DNA of 64,000 bases from Lentzea sp. NEAU-D7 (GTDB lineage: Bacteria; Actinomycetota; Actinomycetes; Mycobacteriales; Pseudonocardiaceae): positions 27,020 to 91,019 of the forward strand of contig NZ_JAPJDL010000034.1 of assembly GCF_026242055.1 (NCBI RefSeq), written 5' to 3'. The notes beneath the pieces are model-generated. The model searched no databases and was not told the DNA's origin. It saw only the letters and a list, made by a program, of their open reading frames with translations. Below are positions 36,765 through 45,470 of the stretch, piece after piece (position 1 is the first letter of the stretch; each line of letters opens with the position of its first letter). A program made the position numbers and the translations under genes.

Positions 36765-37997
36765 GTGACCTCAGCACCGACATCGCGAGCACGGCAGCGA
36801 ATCCGCGTCCGGTCGAAGCGGGACACCGCCGGTGACCTGCTCGGACTGCTGCCGACCCCGGAGCACGCCCTGGCCTGGGTCCGCGATGGTTCCGGCCTGG
36901 TCGGCTGGGGAGAGGCAGCACGTCTGGAGGTCAGCGGCCCGGACCGGTTCGCGCAGGCCGACAAGTGGTGGCAGGAGTTCTGCGCACACCTCGACGTGGA
37001 CGACGAGCTGGGCGTGCCGGGCAGCGGCCCGGTGGCGTTCGTCTCGATGGCCTTCGCCGACTCCCCGGGCGACTCGGTGCTGATCGTGCCCGAGGTCGTG
37101 GTCGGACGGCGCAACGGCGAGCAGTGGGTCACCACGATCGGCGCCTCGGACCCGGCACCGTACGTCGAACCTCTCTCACGCCCGACCTCGGTGCGTTACG
37201 CGAACGGACAGCTGCCGGTCACGCAGTACCGCGAAGCCGTGCGCGAGGCCGTCGTGCGAATGCGCGCGGGCGACCTGGACAAGGTGGTGCTGGCGCACGA
37301 CCTGGTGGCACTGACCGACAAGCCGCTGGACCAGCGGTTCGTGCTGCAGGGACTGGCGCGCCGCTACCCGGAGTGCTGGGCCTACGCGGTGGACGGACTC
37401 GTCGGCGCGACGCCCGAGTTGCTGCTGCGCAGGACGGGTTCGGTGGTGGACTCGCGCGTCCTGGCCGGCACGACCTGGCCGCACGACGGAATCTCGGACG
37501 AGGAACTCGCCGCGGCGCTGATGTCGTCCGAGAAGAACCTCGAAGAGCACGACTACGCGGTGCGCTCTCTCGCGGACACCCTGCGGCCGTTCTGCGCGAC
37601 CATGTCGGTCGAGGGGCCTTCGGTGTTGAGGCTGCCCAACGTCTCGCACCTGTCGTCCGACGTGATCGGGACTCTCGAGTCCTCCACCTCCTTGCTGCAC
37701 CTCGGCGAGGCCGTGCACCCGACCGCCGCCGTGGGCGGGACGCCCCGCCTGGACGCGACGTGGTTGATCTCGCAGCTGGAGGGGATGGACCGCGGGCGGT
37801 ACGCCGGGCCTGTCGGGTGGATCGACGGCAACGGCGACGGTGAGCTCGGGATCGCGCTGCGGTGCGCGCAGCTCTCCGGGTCGACGGCCCGGTTGTTCGC
37901 CGGGTGCGGGCTGGTGGCCGACTCGGATCCCGACATCGAGGTGCAGGAAGCGCACGCCAAGATGCGGCCTATGCGTGAGGCCCTTGAAGGGCTTTAG
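36765..37997 (+). CDS. menF: isochorismate synthase
   Basis: 410 residues of the chorismate-utilising enzyme family. Typical C-terminal segments: LDKVVLAHDLVAL, GATPELLLRR, LAGTTWPHDGISDEELA, SSEKNLEEHDYAV, HPTAAVGGTPR and GRYAGPVGWIDGNGDGELGIALRCAQL. It turns chorismate into isochorismate, the entry to menaquinone (MenD) or to salicylate/dihydroxybenzoate siderophores. Here no siderophore genes are near while menD lies 6 kb away, so the menaquinone role is favoured. GTG 36765 start. Its 3' end overlaps the convergent GrpB gene by 29 bp. Confidence 0.88.
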   Translation: MTSAPTSRARQRIRVRSKRDTAGDLLGLLPTPEHALAWVRDGSGLVGWGEAARLEVSGPDRFAQADKWWQEFCAHLDVDDELGVPGSGPVAFVSMAFADSPGDSVLIVPEVVVGRRNGEQWVTTIGASDPAPYVEPLSRPTSVRYANGQLPVTQYREAVREAVVRMRAGDLDKVVLAHDLVALTDKPLDQRFVLQGLARRYPECWAYAVDGLVGATPELLLRRTGSVVDSRVLAGTTWPHDGISDEELAAALMSSEKNLEEHDYAVRSLADTLRPFCATMSVEGPSVLRLPNVSHLSSDVIGTLESSTSLLHLGEAVHPTAAVGGTPRLDATWLISQLEGMDRGRYAGPVGWIDGNGDGELGIALRCAQLSGSTARLFAGCGLVADSDPDIEVQEAHAKMRPMREALEGL

Positions 37998-38508
37998 CCA
38001 CGAAGGCCGCCTTGCCCGTCGTGTACGCCTCACGGTCGTGACCTGCTTCGGCAGATAGTTGGCGTTTCAGGTCTTCGTAGGCCTGGGCGAGGGTTGTGTC
38101 GTTTCTCAGGGCGTCGCGGAAGCGGATCTGGTCGGACCATCTCGGGTGGCCGGCCTGGATCAGGTGCAGGTGGGCTTCTCGGCGTTGACCTGTCTGGTCC
38201 GGTTTGACGAAGAAGCGGCGCCAGGGGCGGTTGTCGAGTTCCGGGGGCACGTAGACCCAGCCGTGGGCGACGAGAAGTTCGGGCGCTTCGGTGTCGAGTG
38301 CTGTCATCGAGGCCATCAGGTCGACGACCGGTTTGGCCGCGAGGCCCGGGACGGCGGTCGATCCGATGTGCTCGACGCCGTCGACCAACCAGGGGGCGAG
38401 CAACTCGGTCAGCCTGGCTGCCTCGGTCTGTGCGCGGACGACCCATCGAGGATCGGACGGACGCACCTCTGCCCGCTCGTACGCCCAGGCCGGCGCTTCC
38501 TCGCTCAC
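37969..38508 (-). CDS. GrpB/UPF0157 family nucleotidyltransferase-like protein
   Basis: 179 residues with HIGSTAVPGLAAKPVVDLMAS (about 47-67), which contains the GS motif and aspartates of the nucleotidyltransferase fold, then RFFVKPD and HLHLIQAGHPRW. The family resembles the C-terminal extension of some dephospho-CoA kinases; biochemical function is not known. GTG 38508 overlaps the DUF397 stop by 4 bp, so it belongs to the XRE-DUF397 unit. Confidence 0.82.
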   Translation of the reverse strand: MSEEAPAWAYERAEVRPSDPRWVVRAQTEAARLTELLAPWLVDGVEHIGSTAVPGLAAKPVVDLMASMTALDTEAPELLVAHGWVYVPPELDNRPWRRFFVKPDQTGQRREAHLHLIQAGHPRWSDQIRFRDALRNDTTLAQAYEDLKRQLSAEAGHDREAYTTGKAAFVAKALQGPHA

Positions 38509-38681
38509 AGGGCCTTGTCGAGAAACGCACGCCAGGCGGAGGTGCTGAACGTCAGCACCTCACCGGCCTGGTTCTTCGAGTCACGAACTCGTGCGTCCTG
38601 GGCGAGTGAAACCTCGACGCAGTCGCCTTCCGGCGTGCCGTTGCTGTAACTGCTCTTACGCCAGACGCGGTCCTCGGTCAT
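38505..38681 (-). CDS. DUF397 protein
   Basis: 58 residues from ATG 38681: VWRKSSYSNGTPEGDCVEV then DARVRDSKNQAGEVLTFSTSAWRAFLDKAL, a complete DUF397 domain. These small proteins sit beside XRE-DUF5753 regulators across actinomycetes (the WhiJ/BldB-like systems of Streptomyces) and are thought to modulate the partner. Its start lies 26 bp inside the upstream XRE gene, so translation is coupled. Confidence 0.87.
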   Translation of the reverse strand: MTEDRVWRKSSYSNGTPEGDCVEVSLAQDARVRDSKNQAGEVLTFSTSAWRAFLDKAL

Positions 38682-39504
38682 GAAAATCCTCTCGCGGTGC
38701 GCTGACGTATTCCGCCAGCTTCCTCCGCGATTGTTCCTCATCCAAAGCCACCGCGGCCAAGCGATCGAAGATCAGCCTCGTCCTCGCGATGGCCCCTCGG
38801 TCCTGCACGAACACCTGGGTCAGATCGGTCTCGGTGTAAGCGATCGGCATTGCTTTCTCGTACTCCCACAGCCGCACACCGGCCGAGTTGACGAGCACGT
38901 CGGCGGACACGACTCGGATGATGTGTGCGTTGAACAACAGCTGGAGGTACTGGTCCTCCATGACCTGGGCGTCACCGACCTGCTGTCGCAGCGCCAACTC
39001 ATGGATGTAGAACAGGCAATCCGGTCGATCGTGCCGCCTCAGGACCGCCTGGCGGTCCATCCGGGCCTGCACGAGCGCCGGGATCCGGTCCTGAACGGCA
39101 ACACCGGCCGCTCGGTACAGGGCGTCGGCGTACCGCTCCGTCTGAACGAGGCCAGGCACCGTCAACGTGTCGTAGTTGAACATCGACGTGGCGGTCGACT
39201 CTGCCATCGCGAGAGTGCGCACGTTGTCCGGGACCTGGACGATGTACTCGTCGAAGGCGTTGCGGTAGCGCCGTCTGAAGTCCTCGAAGAAGTCGATGTC
39301 CTTGCCGCACATCGTCAGGAACTGGACGAGGTCGATCTCGCTGGGCCGCGCCTTGCCGTGCTCGATGGTCGAGACCTTGCTGGGGTCCCAGCCGAGGCGC
39401 GCGGCCACCTCGTGCCCCTTGAGATCGGTGCAGGTCTCGCGCAGTCGCCGCAGCTCATCGCCTAGGTCCCGGCTGTACGCGGTGGAGGGGGTGCTTTGGG
39501 CCAT
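38656..39504 (-). CDS. XRE-family regulator with DUF5753 domain
   Basis: 282 residues: N-terminal helix-turn-helix (GDELRRLRETCTDLKGHEVAARLGWDPSKVSTIEHGKARP, about residues 14-53) and a C-terminal DUF5753 domain (ATSMFNYDTLTVPGLVQTERYADAL to the end). With the overlapping DUF397 gene it makes a standard actinomycete developmental or stress switch pair; GrpB follows. No operator can be pinned down; the 5' region contains the SDR relic. Confidence 0.87.
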   Translation of the reverse strand: MAQSTPSTAYSRDLGDELRRLRETCTDLKGHEVAARLGWDPSKVSTIEHGKARPSEIDLVQFLTMCGKDIDFFEDFRRRYRNAFDEYIVQVPDNVRTLAMAESTATSMFNYDTLTVPGLVQTERYADALYRAAGVAVQDRIPALVQARMDRQAVLRRHDRPDCLFYIHELALRQQVGDAQVMEDQYLQLLFNAHIIRVVSADVLVNSAGVRLWEYEKAMPIAYTETDLTQVFVQDRGAIARTRLIFDRLAAVALDEEQSRRKLAEYVSAPREDFHDRGPRLA

Positions 39505-39563
39505 CCACCGAAGTTATGGCTTGGAGTTGTTCCACGATACGGGCTCGTTCGGGTGAAAACGGA

Positions 39564-39752
39564 TCAGCCGTGAGGACCTCCGCTGACACCGAGAACCGCG
39601 ATGTCCCTTGCGAAACCCGCGTTGTCGACCAGGATTGCGACCGGGCCCAGCTTCGTCGTCACCTCGTCGACGGTCTGGGGGGACGGAGTCGGAGTCCGCC
39701 TGCACCGCCAGGGCTTTGCCGTTCCGGCGCCGATTCCGCGGAGTCCTGCGCC
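39564..39752 (-). pseudogene. relic of a FabG-like short-chain dehydrogenase
   Basis: On the minus strand, one frame reads GLRGIGAGTAK, a second frame ALAVQADSDS, and the first again TVDEVTTKLGPVAILVDNAGFARDI before TGA at 39564-39566. In order these match the glycine-rich cofactor loop, the ADS-type strand, and the LGPVDILVNNAG motif of SDR enzymes, with the residues between deleted and the frame broken at least twice. No full-length SDR remains. It lies between the XRE gene and the PPE-like gene. Confidence 0.55.
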
Positions 39753-39765
39753 ACCGGCTTCACGA

Positions 39766-41058
39766 TCAGCCGCCGATCACCGGCGGCGCGACCATCCGGT
39801 CGTCGTCGAAGTACTCGTCCGTGGGCACGAGGTAGTTCGACTTGTGTTCCTTGTCCTCTTCGCCGTTGCCGGTACCGGCGCCCGCACTGCCCGCGCCGAC
39901 AGGACCCGTTGCACCGGCCCGGCCCGCGGATGCCGCACTGCCACCACCACGCGCGGTCCCCTCCGAACCGTGGGCAACTCCAGCGGCACCACCGGGATTC
40001 GAGGGTCCGAAGCTGCCGCACCCTGCCGCCGAACCGACGCCTCCAGCACTTCCAGCACCGAATCCGCCTGCGCCGCGACCACCGCCTGCGCCACCGGCGC
40101 CTGGTGCACCACGACCCGCTCCGCCGGAACCGCCTCCGCCACGCACGGCAGCGCGCGGGTCGTTCAGCCTGAGGCCGGGTGGGATCGGGCCGGGACCGGG
40201 CATGAACGGCTTGCGGTCGTTCGGGTTGCCGCCGTTGGGAAGCTGGTTGTTCCCCTGCGGCTTGGGCTGTGTGACCGGCGGAGCTGCCCACGAGGTGTTG
40301 GTGGTGCCGTTGTTCAGTCCGGGGTTGCCCAGGTTGCTGGTGCCGGGAGTACCGGTACCCGGAGTGCCGACAGCCGGGTTTCCGACAGCCGGGTTGCCGT
40401 TACCAGGGTTTCCGAACTGGGCAGGCGGATTCACTGAGTTCGTGGTGTGCGCGTACGTCGTGCTGCTCGTCGTCGTGACGCCTTGGTCGCCATTGGGCAA
40501 CCGCGGGGCTTCCTCGAACGTGGGCATCCCCGCGGCCGCTGCGGCGAGCGAGTCGTCCCGCTCCTGCATGACCCGCTCAGCTTCCTGCTTGGCGGCCTGC
40601 GACTTCTCCCGCTGTGCCATCATCTCGAACGGCGCCGCGGCCATCTTGAACGGGTTCATGCTGGTCGCCGCGTCCTGCAGCATCTGCTGCGGGTTGAACG
40701 GCACTTCCTCGGGGAACTTGTTCTTCGTCGATTCCGCTGTCTCGACCTGGCGGTTGATCACATCGCTCGTCGTCGAGAAGGACGAGGACAGCTGGTCGGT
40801 GAAGTTGCCGACCTTCGTCAACGCCTGAGACGCCGCCGCGCCCGCAGAACCCGTCCAGCCGGCGCGCAGACCGTTCACGACGGTGTTGATCCCGACGGCG
40901 ACGTCGACCAGATGGCTCGAGATCGTCTTCCATCTGGCCGCGATCTCTCCCGCCCCACGCGGATCGTTGCCGTCCATCGCCTGCTTGTACATCGCGGCGT
41001 GGCTATGCCCTGGGTAGTTGGCGGTCGGCTGCGGAACCTGCGATCTGTCGTACGCCAT
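39766..41058 (-). CDS. PPE-like type VII secretion substrate with WXG motif and glycine/proline-rich tail
   Basis: 430 residues. The helical N-terminus has Trp68-Thr-Gly70 in LRAGWTGSAGAAASQAL, the turn of WXG/PPE-type helical hairpins. Residues about 170-390 are low-complexity G/P/N/A (GNPAVGNPAVGTPGTGTPG and glycine runs). The end, SNYLVPTDEYFDDDRMVAPPVIGG, is a short acidic-hydrophobic motif I have seen on such Pseudonocardiales proteins. It probably leaves the cell through an ESX-like machine or coats it. In an operon after a helical partner and a DUF3558 lipoprotein. The usual EspG chaperone gene is not present. Confidence 0.7.
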   Translation of the reverse strand: MAYDRSQVPQPTANYPGHSHAAMYKQAMDGNDPRGAGEIAARWKTISSHLVDVAVGINTVVNGLRAGWTGSAGAAASQALTKVGNFTDQLSSSFSTTSDVINRQVETAESTKNKFPEEVPFNPQQMLQDAATSMNPFKMAAAPFEMMAQREKSQAAKQEAERVMQERDDSLAAAAAGMPTFEEAPRLPNGDQGVTTTSSTTYAHTTNSVNPPAQFGNPGNGNPAVGNPAVGTPGTGTPGTSNLGNPGLNNGTTNTSWAAPPVTQPKPQGNNQLPNGGNPNDRKPFMPGPGPIPPGLRLNDPRAAVRGGGGSGGAGRGAPGAGGAGGGRGAGGFGAGSAGGVGSAAGCGSFGPSNPGGAAGVAHGSEGTARGGGSAASAGRAGATGPVGAGSAGAGTGNGEEDKEHKSNYLVPTDEYFDDDRMVAPPVIGG

Positions 41059-41081
41059 CGGTCATCCCCTCGAGCTCTGAC

Positions 41082-41621
41082 TCAGGACAACTTGCCAGCG
41101 ACAAAGCCTGCAGACTTCTTGGCCATCTCACAGGCCTTGGCCGTGTCGGTGGTCGCAGCACCGGCGCTCGCAATGATCTGCACATGTGACGATCCGCTGA
41201 TCGAGATCACCGCGTGACACATGTAAACGGTCTTCTTCGCCCCCGCCACCGTGAAACCGTCGTACTTCCCGAATTGGGAGGGAGTTTTCACGTCTCCCTC
41301 GTAGTTGAGGCGGTCCGCTCCCTCCTTCGCTTGAACAGCGAGCGTGAGCCCACCATTGCCCACGCCATCCCACTGACAGATCTCCGCGCCAAGAGCCTGG
41401 TCGGGCGTCGGCGACTTGATGCCGATCTCGCTCGCCTCGCCGCTGCTGATCAGTTCGCACGGCTTCACAGAGGTGAGCTTGGAGTCGCCCGCATCAACGG
41501 ACGAGGTGCTGGTCGAACTCTCAGTGGTGCCAGCAGGCTTGGCTTCACCCGTCGTTTTTCCGCTCGAACAGGCAGCGGCGAGCAGAACGAGTCCGACAAC
41601 GGCGATACGCGCGTGCTTCAT
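41082..41621 (-). CDS. DUF3558 lipoprotein
   Basis: 179 residues with a lipoprotein signal (VVGLVLLAAACSSGK, lipid-modified Cys18), a Thr/Ser-rich tether, then the DUF3558 domain (VKPCELISSGEASEIGI, EICQWDG, TAKACEMAKKSAGFVAGKL) with paired cysteines likely forming disulfides. Surface lipoprotein of unknown function often found beside ESX-type genes. ATG 41621; 9 bp after the upstream gene. Confidence 0.82.
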   Translation of the reverse strand: MKHARIAVVGLVLLAAACSSGKTTGEAKPAGTTESSTSTSSVDAGDSKLTSVKPCELISSGEASEIGIKSPTPDQALGAEICQWDGVGNGGLTLAVQAKEGADRLNYEGDVKTPSQFGKYDGFTVAGAKKTVYMCHAVISISGSSHVQIIASAGAATTDTAKACEMAKKSAGFVAGKLS

Positions 41622-41630
41622 GGGTTCCTG

Positions 41631-42083
41631 TCACAGTCGGTTCATGGTGTCGGACGTGCTCTCGTCCACGTTCCGGTAGGATTTGCGGCTCCTGTCCAGC
41701 TGGGCCTTGAGCTCACCGATCGCCCTGATCAGGTCCGGAATGACCTCGGACCTGGCAACCTCTCCGACTTCCTCGTTGAGCTTGCCGATCTGAGCTGCAT
41801 AGCCCCCGCCCAACGGGGTCTTGGTCGCAAGGTGAGCAGCATTTCGGCCTATCTTTTCCAGCACGTTCGCGAAGTCGTCCAGCTTCTTGATCGCACTGTC
41901 GACGGCATCCGGGTCGTGCTGGAACGCACCCGCCTCGGTGGCTGCTTCCACCGATTGAGCCGCGGCCAAGATGGTGCTGACGCCCCCGGTCGCCAGGCCC
42001 ATCAAAGGGCCACCGGACTGCGCGTAGTAGCGCTCGAAGGCGTACGCCTGGGTGCTTTCCTGTGCGCTGCTTTCACCTGTCAC
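41631..42083 (-). CDS. helical protein of the type VII secretion cluster
   Basis: 150 residues, nearly all helical by eye (AVDSAIKKLDDFANVLEKIGRNAAHLATK; AQIGKLNEEVGEVARSEVIPDLIRAIGELKAQLDRSRKSY). No clear WXG; the organisation resembles the small partner encoded before DUF3558 and PPE-like genes. GTG 42083. First gene of the three-gene cluster 42083-39766. Confidence 0.6.
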   Translation of the reverse strand: MTGESSAQESTQAYAFERYYAQSGGPLMGLATGGVSTILAAAQSVEAATEAGAFQHDPDAVDSAIKKLDDFANVLEKIGRNAAHLATKTPLGGGYAAQIGKLNEEVGEVARSEVIPDLIRAIGELKAQLDRSRKSYRNVDESTSDTMNRL

Positions 42084-42212
42084 AGGGCTCCCTCCCCAGG
42101 CGCACTCCGATCGATCGTTTGACCGTAAAGCAAGTGAGCCGGGGGGCGGGTCAGCACGACTACTTGCACCCGTTCGAACTAAGGAAAAGCACCCGATTCA
42201 GGGCTGAACGTC

Positions 42213-42253
42213 ACGAGCCGTGCAGGCCACCCGAGGTGGCCCGCACGGCTCGT
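42213..42253. terminator. hairpin between M1 aminopeptidase gene and the ESX-like cluster
   Basis: Arms ACGAGCCGTGC / GCACGGCTCGT (11 bp) with a second stem inside (GGCCACC/GGTGGCC). It lies 17 bp past the aminopeptidase stop (minus strand). T-run is weak. Confidence 0.65.
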
Positions 42254-42269
42254 TGAGCGTTGGAGCGGC

Positions 42270-43772
42270 TTACTTGTGGGCGTCCAGCAGTTCGTGCGTC
42301 AGCTTGATCTTGGCGCGTGACTTCGGCTCCGCCTGGACCGAGAGCGACTTCGACGCGACGTCCGCCGAACGGCCGGGCGACTCCGCCGGCTTGCCCTTGG
42401 TGAAGAGCCAGGTCTGGAAGACCTCGTCGAGCTGCTGGCCGGAGACCCGCTCCGACAGGGCGATGAACTCCTCGACGGTGGCGTCCGAGTACTTCTTCTC
42501 CGCGACCCAGGTCTTCAGGATCTCGAAGAACTTCTCGTCGCCGACCGCCACGCGCAGGGCGTGGACGGCCAGCGCGCCGCGGTCGTAGACGGCGCCGTCG
42601 AACACGTTCGACGCACCGGGGTCGCCGGGCAGGACGTTCCAGAACTCGCTGTCGGCCGGGTACGAGTCGTAGGTGAAGTCGGCGTTCTCCTGGGCCGTGC
42701 CCTCACCGACGTGCTCGGACCACAGGAACTCCGCGTAGGAGGCGAAGCCCTCGTTCAGCCAGATGTCCCGCCAGTGGTGGACCGACACGGAGTCGCCGAA
42801 CCACTGGTGGGCGATCTCGTGCGCGACGACGTAGGTGTTGGCGCCGCGGCGGAAGAACGCGTCGTCGTAGTTCGAGCGGGTCTGGTTCTCCAGCGCGTAG
42901 CCGAGGTCCGGCGTCACGACGCCGCCCTGCGCCTCGAACGGGTACGGGCCGAAGTTGTCCGCCAGGAACTCGGTGACCTCGGGCGTGCGCTCGACGCTCG
43001 CCTTCGCCGCGTCGGTGTGTTCGCCGAGGCGCTCGGAGTAGGCGTTGAACGACGGCTGGCCCGACGGGGTGGTCGACTGGCGGATCTCGAACTGGCCGAT
43101 GGTCAGGAACGTCAGGTACGTCGCCTGCGGCTTGGTGCTGCGCCAGTTCCAGCGGGTGTAGCCGTTGATCTGGCGGGTCTGACCGACGAACGTGCCGTTC
43201 GAGATCGCCTCGACGCCGTTCGGGACGGCGACGTTGACGTCGAAGGTGGCCTTGTCGGTCGGGTGGTCGTTGGACGGGTACCACCACGCCGAGATCTCCG
43301 GCTCGCCGATGGCCAGGGCGCCGTCGGGGGTCTTCGTCCACGCCGTGTAGCCGTTGCGGTCCTTCACGGTGGACGGCGAGTCGGCGTAGGTGACGACGAT
43401 CGTCAGGTCCTGGCCCTTGCGGACGCCGCCGCGCGGGGTGAGCGTGAGCTCACCGTTGTCGGAGACGAACGAGGCCGGCGCGTTGTTGACCCGGACCGAC
43501 TTCACCTTGAGCAGGAAGTCCAGATTGAACTGCGTGAGGTCCTGCGTGGCCTTGGCCAGGATCGTCGTCGTGCCCGAGAGCTGGTCGCCGTTCGGGTTGT
43601 AGTTGAGCCTGATGTCGTAGTGGGAGACGTCGTACCCGCCGTTCCCGTAGGTCGGGAAGTACGGATCGCCGACGCCGGGAGCGCCCGGAGACGCCGCCAG
43701 CGCCGCCCCCGCGAAGAGCGTCATCGCGGCCGCGGACGCCACCGCGGCCGTCGCCTTGGTTCTGATCGACAT
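42270..43772 (-). CDS. secreted M1 family metallopeptidase (aminopeptidase N-like)
   Basis: 500 residues with a signal peptide (about residues 1-27, cleavage after ALA). Zinc site HEIAHQWFGD (His318, Glu319, His322) with the distal Glu341 in LNEGFASY. The exopeptidase N-terminal-recognition motif, GAMEN in classic M1 enzymes, reads YALEN here (Glu295 kept). Normal for short secreted actinobacterial M1 enzymes without a long C-terminal domain. It degrades peptides outside the cell. Monocistronic, ending at a hairpin. Confidence 0.9.
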   Translation of the reverse strand: MSIRTKATAAVASAAAMTLFAGAALAASPGAPGVGDPYFPTYGNGGYDVSHYDIRLNYNPNGDQLSGTTTILAKATQDLTQFNLDFLLKVKSVRVNNAPASFVSDNGELTLTPRGGVRKGQDLTIVVTYADSPSTVKDRNGYTAWTKTPDGALAIGEPEISAWWYPSNDHPTDKATFDVNVAVPNGVEAISNGTFVGQTRQINGYTRWNWRSTKPQATYLTFLTIGQFEIRQSTTPSGQPSFNAYSERLGEHTDAAKASVERTPEVTEFLADNFGPYPFEAQGGVVTPDLGYALENQTRSNYDDAFFRRGANTYVVAHEIAHQWFGDSVSVHHWRDIWLNEGFASYAEFLWSEHVGEGTAQENADFTYDSYPADSEFWNVLPGDPGASNVFDGAVYDRGALAVHALRVAVGDEKFFEILKTWVAEKKYSDATVEEFIALSERVSGQQLDEVFQTWLFTKGKPAESPGRSADVASKSLSVQAEPKSRAKIKLTHELLDAHK

Positions 43773-43826
43773 GCGGCGGACGCTATCCAGACGATCAAGA
43801 ACGAACCACCGACTTACGTATGTTTC

Positions 43827-45398
43827 CTATCTGGTGAAAACGTTTGACACAGTCGCCTTTAGACGCTGGTGCAGTGCGCGCAGCTCGTCGCGTTTCGCCT
43901 GCACTTCGACCACTCGGAGGCCCTCGGGTGCCGCAATCGCGCTACGGAACTCCTCCTGGTCGTCCACAGTGGAGTGCGGAATTCGGTAGCCCGCGCACAA
44001 AGCGGTCAGATCAGTCCCGTGCGGAGTGCCGAAAATCCGTTCGAAACTTTCCCCGTGTTCCGGAGCGCCCTGTTCCAGCAACGAAAAGATACCGCCGCCG
44101 TCGTCGTTGAGGACGACGATCGTGAGGTCCGGCAGGCGGTCGGCGAGCAGGCCGTTGCTGTCGTGCAGGAACGTCAGGTCGCCCATCAGCGCGTACGCGG
44201 GGCCTTGGTGCTGCACGGCGAGCCCGATGGCCGTGGACACGCTCCCGTCGATGCCCGCGGCGCCGCGGTTGGCGTGCACGACGACGTCCGAGCGGCGTTC
44301 GGAGGCGAAGTCGACGTCGCGGATCGGGTTGGACGAACCCACGAACAGCAGCGATCCGGACGGCACCGCCTGCATCAGGTCGCGCGCGACGTGCAGGCCG
44401 GTCGGCCACGGCGTGGCGTCCAGCAGGTCGTCGACGGCCACGCTGACGCTCTTCACCGCGCTCTGCCACGCCTGCAGCCACTCACCGTCGGGCGCGGCGG
44501 GCTCGGGCAGCCAGGTGGAGGCGCGCGTGGCGGTGAACGGGACGTCCGGCCACTGCGCCTGGTCACCCACGGCGTGCACGATTGGAGTCGCTCCAAGCAC
44601 GGCCTGCTGCCCCCTCGACAGGGTGACGCGGCCGACGACGAGCACCGCGTCGGGCCGCAGGTGCTCCGGCAGGCCCGCGTTGAGCAGCAACGACCCGTGG
44701 CGCAGGCCACCGGGCGCGGTCGGCTCGGCGATCACCGGCCAGCCGAGCCGCGAGGCCTTCAGCAGCCGTTCCGGGCGGTCGTCACCGAGCAGCACCAGCG
44801 TGCGGGCGGGCAGCGAGGAGGGCCGGGTCTCGACGGTGAACGTGCGGTCCGTCTCCGTCCACGCCCCGCGGTCCGAGGAGGGCCACAGGTCGTCGGACGG
44901 CGTCAGAGGCGGCCGGAAAGGCACGTTGACGTGCGACGGGCCGTCCGCGGCGATGGCGCGGCAGATCAACGACCGCGTCACGGCCTCGCCGGCGCCCTCC
45001 GGCATGTGCAGCGTCGGGATGCCGAGCACGTCGTGCTGGTTGATCGTCTGGCTGGAGCCGGTGCGGTAGAGGTCGACCGGGCGGTCGGCGGTCAGCGCGA
45101 TCAGCGGCACGTTCGTGAGCTGCGCCTCGATCACGGCCGGATGCAGGTTCACCACGGCGGTACCGCTCGTGCACGTCACCACCGCCGGCTCACCGGTCTT
45201 CGCGAGGCCCAGCGCGAGGAAACCGCCGCTGCGCTCGTCGATGCGCACGTGCACCGTGAGCAGGCCTTTTTGCTCGGCCTGGTGCAGCGCGAACGACAGC
45301 GGGGCGTTGCGCGAACCGGGGCACAGAACGACGTGACGCACGCCGTTGCGCACCAGTTCGTCGACGATCACCCTCGCCTGCGTCGTGGACGGGTTCAT
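43827..45398 (-). CDS. menD: SEPHCHC synthase (MenD)
   Basis: 523 residues, thiamine diphosphate enzyme joining isochorismate and 2-oxoglutarate in menaquinone synthesis. Marks: VRHVVLCPGSRNAPLSFALH (about 19-38), RIDERSGGFLALGLAK with the ThDP glutamate, TCTSGTAVVNLHPAVIEA, and the Mg-ThDP motif GDLTFLHDSNGLL to LNDDGGGIFSLLEQ. ATG 45398 is the start; the frame stays open far upstream only because it is antisense to menB and menE. Divergent from menB over a 72-bp spacer. Confidence 0.95.
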   Translation of the reverse strand: MNPSTTQARVIVDELVRNGVRHVVLCPGSRNAPLSFALHQAEQKGLLTVHVRIDERSGGFLALGLAKTGEPAVVTCTSGTAVVNLHPAVIEAQLTNVPLIALTADRPVDLYRTGSSQTINQHDVLGIPTLHMPEGAGEAVTRSLICRAIAADGPSHVNVPFRPPLTPSDDLWPSSDRGAWTETDRTFTVETRPSSLPARTLVLLGDDRPERLLKASRLGWPVIAEPTAPGGLRHGSLLLNAGLPEHLRPDAVLVVGRVTLSRGQQAVLGATPIVHAVGDQAQWPDVPFTATRASTWLPEPAAPDGEWLQAWQSAVKSVSVAVDDLLDATPWPTGLHVARDLMQAVPSGSLLFVGSSNPIRDVDFASERRSDVVVHANRGAAGIDGSVSTAIGLAVQHQGPAYALMGDLTFLHDSNGLLADRLPDLTIVVLNDDGGGIFSLLEQGAPEHGESFERIFGTPHGTDLTALCAGYRIPHSTVDDQEEFRSAIAAPEGLRVVEVQAKRDELRALHQRLKATVSNVFTR

Positions 45399-45470
45399 CC
45401 CCCAATTGTCACCGGACCGCGCTGAGAGGTCACCCGCTGGTCTCAGGAGCGAAAGCTTAGAGTCTGGTCC

